Shown here one piece after another: positions 59,253 through 64,000 of a stretch of DNA of 64,000 nt (the stretch's first letter is position 1; the number at the start of each line of letters is the position of its first letter). Made by a program: the position numbers and the translations under genes. The notes under the pieces were generated by a model that worked only from the letters and a program-made list of their open reading frames with translations, made no database searches and was not told the DNA's origin. The DNA comes from Verrucomicrobiota bacterium (GTDB lineage Bacteria; Verrucomicrobiota; Verrucomicrobiia; Opitutales; Opitutaceae), in NCBI GenBank assembly GCA_023426435.1, contig JAFAAS010000185.1, forward strand, positions 43,968-107,967. Reading direction: 5' to 3'.

Positions 59253-59296
59253 TGACAATTCGCTGACAATTGGCTGACGGCGCGCTGACACGCGAC
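59253..59296 (-). promoter_or_regulatory. Four 11-bp direct repeats, PhoB/OmpR-type operator
   Basis: The words tgacaattcgc, tgacaattggc, tgacggcgcgc and tgacacgcgac start at 59253, 59264, 59275 and 59286, exactly 11 bp apart. On the other strand each reads TGTCA or CGTCA plus six bases, like the halves of a Pho box. OmpR/PhoB-type regulators bind head-to-tail to such arrays. The regulator gene of this type at 62611 in the same cluster is the obvious candidate. Confidence 0.65.
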
Positions 59297-59311
59297 GGGT
59301 GCGGATGTGGT

Positions 59312-59338
59312 TGAATCGTGGTGTGCAAACACGATTCA
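59312..59338 (+). promoter_or_regulatory. Perfect 9-bp inverted repeat directly before the VWA start codon
   Basis: Arms tgaatcgtg (59312-59320) and cacgattca (59330-59338) enclose gtgtgcaaa; the ATG is at 59341. There is no ordinary ribosome-binding site between, so the structure covers the place where one would be expected. It may be an operator or an RNA hairpin that limits translation. Confidence 0.55.
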
Positions 59339-59340
59339 CC

Positions 59341-60678
59341 ATGAAACTCATTCCATTGCTCGCTTTAGCTGCAGCGTTTGTTGGCGGCTCGTTGATATCG
59401 TCTGCCTCCGCGGCGGACTCGGTTCAGCTTCGTCTTGATGTCGATCGCACGGTTCTTCCGGCGCGAACGAAGGATACGGCGATCGTCAAAGTGGCGCTGG
59501 AAGGCGTGAAACTGCCGCGGCGTGACGCGCGGCCGCCGGTGAATCTGGCGTTGGTGATCGATCGTTCGGGATCGATGAGCGGGGATAAAATCGAGAAAGC
59601 GCGGGAGGCGGCGTTGGAGGCGGTGCGGCAGCTGGCGGCGGACGATATCGTGTCGGTGATCGCTTACGATTCGCGGGTGGAAACGCTCGTGCCGGCGCAG
59701 CGTGTGGGAAATCGGCGGAGGTTGGAGGAGGCGATTCGCGGCCTCGAGGCGACGGGCAATACGGCGCTGTATGGCGGCGTGGTGCGCGGGGCGGATGAAG
59801 TGCGGCGATTCAGCGAGGACGGACGTTATGTGAATCGAGTGATTTTGTTGTCGGACGGGCAGGCGAATGTCGGGCCGAGTTCGCCGGAAGAGTTGGGACG
59901 ATTGGGGGCGTCGTTGATGCGTGAAGGGATCGCGGTGACGACGATCGGGTTGGGGTTGGGATTCAACGAAGATTTGATGACGCGGCTCGCGCAGCGCAGC
60001 GATGGGAACACGTATTTCGTGGAGGACAGTTCGGATTTGCCGCGAATCTTTGCGGCGGAGTTGGGCGACGTGTTGAACGTGGTGGCGCGACGCGTGGTGA
60101 TCGAGATCGAGTTTCCCGAAGGGGTGAGGCCGTTGCGCTTCGTCGGCCGGGACGGGGCGATACGTGAACGGACGGCGGAGCTGATGTTGAGTCAGATTTA
60201 TGGCGGCCAGGAGAAGTTTGCGTTGATCGAAGTGGAAGTGTCGGCGGCGGACGCGGGTCGTGAACGCGAGATCGCGCGGGCGCGCGTGAGTTATGAGGAC
60301 GCGTTGGAGCAGCGGGAGGCGACGCTGACGGCGGTGCGCAATGTGCGTTTCAGTGCGAAAGAAGCGGACGTGGTGAAATCGGCGAATCACCAGGTGCAGG
60401 CGGACTATGCGGCGAACGTGATCGCACTCGCGAAGGACGAGGCGATTGCGCTGGTGGATGCGAATCGACGCGAGGCGGCGGGGGCGCGGTTGCGGGAGGA
60501 AGCGGAGCGCGTGGCGCGGATGGGATCGGTTTATGGAAACTCGGCGCTGCAAAGTCTGGCGGCGCCGGCGGTGGCGGACGCGGTGCGCGTGGAGCGCGAT
60601 GGGCTGGGAAATGCGGAGCGGAAGGCGTATCGGGCGCAGAGTGCGCAGACGCGGAATCAGCAAAGCGTGGGAAACTGA
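59341..60678 (+). CDS. Exported VWA-domain protein
   Basis: The 445-residue protein has a signal peptide (MKLIPLLALAAAFVGGSLIS, cut near ASAAD). The VWA domain (about 65-240) has an intact MIDAS: LALVIDRSGSMSGDKIEKAR (DxSxS), an ATGNTALYGGVVRGAD loop (Thr) and ILLSDGQANVGPSS (Asp). A beta-rich domain (FPEGVRPLRFVGRDGAIRER) and a helical C-terminus with a long charged stretch follow. It is periplasmic or surface exposed and may bind a protein ligand with a metal ion. It heads a cluster with the histidine kinase and response regulator, and its control region carries PhoB-like repeats, so it is probably part of the signal circuit. Confidence 0.88.
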   Translation: MKLIPLLALAAAFVGGSLISSASAADSVQLRLDVDRTVLPARTKDTAIVKVALEGVKLPRRDARPPVNLALVIDRSGSMSGDKIEKAREAALEAVRQLAADDIVSVIAYDSRVETLVPAQRVGNRRRLEEAIRGLEATGNTALYGGVVRGADEVRRFSEDGRYVNRVILLSDGQANVGPSSPEELGRLGASLMREGIAVTTIGLGLGFNEDLMTRLAQRSDGNTYFVEDSSDLPRIFAAELGDVLNVVARRVVIEIEFPEGVRPLRFVGRDGAIRERTAELMLSQIYGGQEKFALIEVEVSAADAGREREIARARVSYEDALEQREATLTAVRNVRFSAKEADVVKSANHQVQADYAANVIALAKDEAIALVDANRREAAGARLREEAERVARMGSVYGNSALQSLAAPAVADAVRVERDGLGNAERKAYRAQSAQTRNQQSVGN

Positions 60679-60708
60679 GAGACCGACATCAGGGATGAAG
60701 TGGAGGGT

Positions 60709-60733
60709 GGGCGGATTTAAACCCCGCCCTACT
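60709..60733 (+). repeat. Variable-stem hairpin repeat between the VWA and kinase genes
   Basis: Arms gggcgg and ccgccc enclose atttaaacc, followed by tac. It lies in the 97-bp spacer before the kinase gene. Confidence 0.55.
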
Positions 60734-60775
60734 TAGCTTCTTCCCAAGAAGAACCGAATCCCTACGCTGCCGATT

Positions 60776-62614
60776 GTGACGCCGACCTCGCGCCGCATTT
60801 TTCTTTACTGGCTGTTGTTGCTGGTGCCGACGGTGGTCGTGGGCGTGGGGGCGGTGTCGCTGTTGAAACGCGAGCAGGAGCGGATCGTGCAGCAAAGTGC
60901 GGAAACGTGGGAGGCGCGACGCGCGGCGGCGGAGGCGCGGGCGCGATTGATCGTGGAGAATGTCGAACTGCTCACGGGCGACGTGCAGGAGGGATTGCTG
61001 GATGTGTTGGCGGAGCAGCCGCAGGACGGCGTGGTGCGGTTGTTGAGCGAATGGGAGGCGAGCAATCCGTTGGTGCGAGGTGGATTCGTGGCGCACGAGG
61101 ACGGCGGATTGTTGTGGCCGGAAGTGCGGAATGCGGATGAGGCGGGGCGAGGAGTGGCGCGGCGGCTGGCGGTGCTGTTTCGAGAAGATCCGCCGTGGCG
61201 AGCGGCGGTGGTGACGCCGAGCGCAACGAAGTCCGAGACGATGGAAGTGGAAGCGAAGAAAGCGCGCGGCGCGCTTTCGGCGAACGTGGCGCAGGTGCAA
61301 TCGGCGCGGCGCGACGTGCAGCAACTGGTGAGAGCGCCGAGCGCGACGGTGGCGGATGCCGGAGCGGTGGAGGAACAGCGACGAGCGGAAGCGAGTGCGA
61401 TGGAGCTGCAACGCGCCGAAGCGTTGGCGCGGAGACAGCGGGAGTTGTCGGCGCGGGCGAGTCGCGCGGCGGCGCCGAGCGAGAAGGCGGAGCGAAAGGC
61501 GAGCGCGTTGAGAGGATGGAAGGTGGTGACGATCGACGGCCGTTCACATGCGATCGGCTGGGTGCAGGCGCGGGCGGGCGGCGAAGTCAGAGGCGTGGAG
61601 TTGAATTTGGCGGGATTGGTGAGCCGGCTCGGGCAGGCGCTGCCGGCGGAAGTGTCGGGGGGAGATGGATACGTGTTGCGGGATGCGGAGAAGCGGACAG
61701 TGCATCAGGCGGGCGCGGTTTCGCGAAACGGGGAGGCGAGCGTGGTGGTGCCGATTGCGTCGGCGTTGTTGCCGGGGTGGGACGTGGCGGCGTTTGTGCC
61801 GGGCGGGTCGGAGGCGAGCGCGAGTGGAGCGGCGTTTTTCTGGGTGGGATCTTTGTTGGTGGGAATTTTTCTGGCGGCGATCGTGGCGGGAGGATCGCTG
61901 TTGTTGTGGCAGGCGCGGCGGAGCGAGGAAGAGGCGGCGCAGAAGACCTCGTTTGTGGCAAATGTGTCGCACGAATTTAAGACCCCGCTGACGACGATCC
62001 GGCTTTATGCGGAGCTGTTGGAGCAAGGACGCGTGCGCGACGCCCGGCAAGGTGTTCAATATTTGAATACGATTGGGCGGGAGACGCAGCGGCTGGCGCG
62101 GCTGGTGAATAATGCGCTGGATTTCAGCCGGCTGGAGCAGGGGCGGAAGACATTCGCGCGCGAGGAGGTGGACTTGAAAGCGGAGCTGGTGCGCGTGCTG
62201 GATACGCAGGGGCCGCGATTGGAGGAGGCGGGGATGCGGCTCGTGCGCGAGTGGCCGGAAACGTCGGTGGCGGTGAAGACGGATCGCGATGCGGTGGAGC
62301 AGATCGTGCTCAATCTGGTCGAGAATGCGTGCAAGTATGCGAGTGACGGCGGTGAAGTGATGGTGCGGTTGGAAGCCAGAGGGGCGGGCGGGGTGCGGTT
62401 GAGTGTGGCGGATCGCGGGCCGGGCGTGCCGGGGTCGCAGCGCGAAAAGATCTTCGAGAAATTTCACCGGGTGGACGAGTCGCTGACGGCGGAGAAAGCG
62501 GGGGCGGGACTGGGCTTGAGCATCGCGCGGCAGCTGGCGCGGGGATTGGGCGGGGAGTTGAGGTATGAAGATCGCGCGGGCGGAGGAGCGGAGTTTATCT
62601 TGGAGCTGCCATGA
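60776..62614 (+). CDS. Sensor histidine kinase
   Basis: The 612-residue protein has a first membrane helix (IFLYWLLLLVPTVVVGVGAV), a long periplasmic region (about 35-345) with two helical, possibly coiled-coil stretches (WEARRAAAEARARLIVENVE and about 195-245, QRRAEASAMELQRAEALARR), a second helix (VGSLLVGIFLAAIVAGGSLL), and the kinase core: FVANVSHEFKTPLTTIRLYA with phospho-acceptor His399, IVLNLVENACKYA (N box), VADRGPGVPGSQREKIFEKF (G1, F box) and GAGLGLSIARQLARGLGG (G2). The start is GTG at 60776. Its stop overlaps the regulator start by 4 bp (ATGA), so the two are coupled. Confidence 0.93.
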   Translation: MTPTSRRIFLYWLLLLVPTVVVGVGAVSLLKREQERIVQQSAETWEARRAAAEARARLIVENVELLTGDVQEGLLDVLAEQPQDGVVRLLSEWEASNPLVRGGFVAHEDGGLLWPEVRNADEAGRGVARRLAVLFREDPPWRAAVVTPSATKSETMEVEAKKARGALSANVAQVQSARRDVQQLVRAPSATVADAGAVEEQRRAEASAMELQRAEALARRQRELSARASRAAAPSEKAERKASALRGWKVVTIDGRSHAIGWVQARAGGEVRGVELNLAGLVSRLGQALPAEVSGGDGYVLRDAEKRTVHQAGAVSRNGEASVVVPIASALLPGWDVAAFVPGGSEASASGAAFFWVGSLLVGIFLAAIVAGGSLLLWQARRSEEEAAQKTSFVANVSHEFKTPLTTIRLYAELLEQGRVRDARQGVQYLNTIGRETQRLARLVNNALDFSRLEQGRKTFAREEVDLKAELVRVLDTQGPRLEEAGMRLVREWPETSVAVKTDRDAVEQIVLNLVENACKYASDGGEVMVRLEARGAGGVRLSVADRGPGVPGSQREKIFEKFHRVDESLTAEKAGAGLGLSIARQLARGLGGELRYEDRAGGGAEFILELP

Positions 62615-63306
62615 TTGCGAAGATCCTGATCGCGGAGGACGATGCGAACATCCGTATTGGACTTTCGGCTACGCTGGAAAGCGAAGGTTATGCGGTGACG
62701 GCAGCGGTGGATGGGGCGCAGGCGCTGCGGTTGTTTGCGCAGGAGAAATTCGATCTCCTGGTGCTCGACGTGATGATGCCGAAGGCGAGCGGCTATGACG
62801 TGTGTCGCGAGTTGCGGGCGAAAGGAACGCGGGTGCCGGTGCTGTTTCTCACCGCGAAAGGCGAGGAGGTGGACAAAGTTGTCGGGCTGAAGCTGGGCGC
62901 GGACGATTATGTGACGAAACCGTTTGGCGTGCATGAATTGCTGGCGCGCGTGGAAGCGTTGCTACGGCGGGCGCGGCAGGGGAATGCGGGAGAAGGGAAC
63001 GAATTGCCGGCGGTGTTTGCGATGGGCGACGCGAAGATCGATCGGAAGAAGTTTGCGGTGACAGTTGGCGGGAAGACGCAGCCGCTGACGGCGCGGGAGT
63101 TGAAGCTGGCGGAAGTGTTCGCGAGCCGCGCGGGTGAAGTGTTGACGCGGGATGCGTTGCTCAACGCGGTGTGGGGTATCGATTATTTTGGGACGACGCG
63201 GACGCTGGACCAGCACGTGGCGCAGTTGCGGAAGAAAATTTCAGCGGGTGGCGGGGAGGGGCCGATTGTGACGGTGCATGGGGTGGGGTATCGGTATGAA
63301 GGGTGA
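62611..63306 (+). CDS. OmpR/PhoB-family response regulator
   Basis: The 231-residue regulator has a receiver domain (ILIAEDDANIRIGLSATLES; LLVLDVMMPKASGYDVCREL with phospho-acceptor Asp53; VLFLTAKGEEVDKVVGLKLG with the switch Thr; DDYVTKPFG with the conserved Lys) and a winged-helix DNA-binding domain (LTARELKLAEVFASRAGEVL, GTTRTLDQHVAQLRKKISAG, VTVHGVGYRYEG). It should be phosphorylated by the kinase coded just before it and bind direct repeats; the four 11-bp repeats at 59253-59296 are a fitting target. Confidence 0.95.
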   Translation: MIAKILIAEDDANIRIGLSATLESEGYAVTAAVDGAQALRLFAQEKFDLLVLDVMMPKASGYDVCRELRAKGTRVPVLFLTAKGEEVDKVVGLKLGADDYVTKPFGVHELLARVEALLRRARQGNAGEGNELPAVFAMGDAKIDRKKFAVTVGGKTQPLTARELKLAEVFASRAGEVLTRDALLNAVWGIDYFGTTRTLDQHVAQLRKKISAGGGEGPIVTVHGVGYRYEG

Positions 63307-63344
63307 TGGAGTATCGGGGTTTAAGAGATCTGGAATTCGAGAGC

Positions 63345-63372
63345 ATGGATTCTTCGCTGCGCTCAGAATGAC
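63345..63372. repeat. attctgagcgcagcgaagaatcc-type repeat
   Basis: The stretch reads ggattcttcgctgcgctcag then aatgac, a member of the family found in the MITE-like element (10008-10188) and at 44901-44931. It lies in the 81-bp convergent gap after the response regulator. Confidence 0.7.
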
Positions 63373-63387
63373 AAAAGGGGGAGATAA

Positions 63388-63990
63388 TCACATTTCGGAG
63401 ATTCGCGGGGCGCGTTTGCCTTTGAGGATGGCGCCGCGGACGGGGAGGTAGGGGAGCTCGCGGTTTTCGCGCGCGGCGCGGAGAAGGAGACCGCCCCGGC
63501 TCATGTCGCCGCGGCCGATGAAGTCGGCGGGAAAGACGAGGCGATCGCCGAAGGTTTCGAGGAGGACGTCGCGGTATTTGGCGGTGGCGATGGAGCCGAG
63601 AAGAATGGCGATGCCGTCGGGCGCGAGTTGTTGGGCGAGAGCGGAGGCGTCGCGTCGCAGCGGTTTGCGGTAGCGGGGATCGTCTTCGTGAATGTCGACT
63701 TTGCCGAAGGCGCGGAGGGCGGAGGGAGTGACGTGCGTGAGCGGATCGAGCAGTCCGGTATTGGTCGTGATGATACGGATGAGCTCGCCGCTCTCGGGGC
63801 GGACGAAATGGCGGGCGTAGGTGATTTTGCCGCGAAAGTAGAGTCCGCTGGCGAAAGTGAAGATGTCGGCGAGCGGGAGACCTTCGCGGTGGAAAGTGCG
63901 GGCGAGGGGGAATGGCGCGGCGCGATTGAGGAGAAGTTTGGCGCGGACGCCGCTGACTTTGGCGGGGGAGAGGAGGAAGAGGCGCTGCAC
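63388..63990 (-). CDS. Conserved protein of unknown function
   Basis: This 200-residue soluble protein looks like a known but uncharacterised bacterial family: LFLLSPAKVSGVRAKLLLNR at the start, IFTFASGLYFRGKITYARHF, DIHEDDPRYRKPLRRDASAL, IAILLGSIATAKYRDVLLET and FPADFIGRGDMSRGGLLLRA near the end. The LGSIATxKY and GRGDMSRGG motifs are the most telling, and suggest a catalytic or nucleotide-related site, but I know no assigned function. The start is GTG at 63990, ten bases from the window edge, so an earlier start outside the window cannot be excluded. Confidence 0.8.
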   Translation of the reverse strand: MQRLFLLSPAKVSGVRAKLLLNRAAPFPLARTFHREGLPLADIFTFASGLYFRGKITYARHFVRPESGELIRIITTNTGLLDPLTHVTPSALRAFGKVDIHEDDPRYRKPLRRDASALAQQLAPDGIAILLGSIATAKYRDVLLETFGDRLVFPADFIGRGDMSRGGLLLRAARENRELPYLPVRGAILKGKRAPRISEM

Positions 63991-64000
63991 GGAGGGGACG

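Noticed and set aside
59253..59296. Regular 11-bp repeats as a CRISPR array
   Set aside because: The repeats are far too short and there are no spacers or cas genes; the spacing fits a regulator site.

Overview
The window is a gene-dense, high-GC, single-chromosome stretch that reads as a member of the Verrucomicrobiota, most likely the Opitutaceae. The signs are an LpxC-FabZ fusion (Gram-negative lipid A), a PEP-CTERM exosortase substrate with a VPEPSTYAAFA tail, a DksA-like protein with a long lysine-rich N-terminus and a degraded zinc finger, GYF_2/DUF6249-type membrane proteins, and many small dispersed intergenic repeats. The assignment is inference; no rRNA or tRNA gene was seen.

Layout. 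1-8.6 kb: a terminator of an upstream gene, a VOC protein, an exported amidohydrolase, a NYN/PIN-like protein, a gene of unknown function, an ABC-F ATPase, CvfB, two lipoproteins (one frameshifted, followed by a fragment of a second NYN gene) and a membrane-anchored Mrr-like nuclease. 8.9-22.4 kb: quinone oxidoreductase, ketopantoate reductase, J-domain membrane protein, DUF899 protein, a protein with four tandem beta-type repeats, a lone SIR2-like protein, a sodium:solute symporter, an SDR, the PEP-CTERM protein, a lipid kinase and TyrRS. 22.6-29 kb: peroxiredoxin, aconitase, STAS protein, TrpB, YicC. 29-37.1 kb, minus strand: hemF-hemE-hemG-ileS-dksA-like-lspA. 37.3-46.8 kb: a His-rich membrane protein, a small membrane protein, a TolC-type channel, a SurA/PpiD-type chaperone, YihY, a GYF-domain membrane protein, ArgRS. 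47-53 kb: pyrimidine-nucleoside phosphorylase, a sigma factor with a probable cognate membrane protein, RlmI-like methyltransferase, VOC protein, beta carbonic anhydrase, EF-P. 53.4-59.2 kb: lpxC/fabZ-lpxA, hisI, a LysR regulator divergent from leuCD. 59.3-63.3 kb: VWA protein, histidine kinase and OmpR/PhoB-type regulator. 63.4-64 kb: a conserved protein of unknown function.

What stands out is what lies between, and inside, the genes. Several families of short repeats recur. One family is a set of GC-rich hairpins that keep their layout (stem, purine-rich loop, CTAC or CTCC tail) while the stem sequence changes on both arms together. A second family is low-complexity words (gattttcgatt, gagttccggg, gagagttgag, gatccaagctcc) that also occur in frame inside hemE, hemF, ileS and at the start of lspA, where they encode extra peptides such as SPIENRKSKIEN. 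This recalls the Rickettsia palindromic elements but with different sequences. A 181-bp stretch with 14-bp perfect terminal inverted repeats looks like a MITE.

The VWA-kinase-regulator cluster has four direct repeats at exactly 11-bp spacing (reverse complement TGTCA-N6) upstream, the layout bound by PhoB/OmpR-type regulators, followed by a perfect 9-bp inverted repeat just before the VWA start codon; this suggests an autoregulated signalling operon. Many long antisense reading frames are artefacts of GC-rich codon use and were left out.
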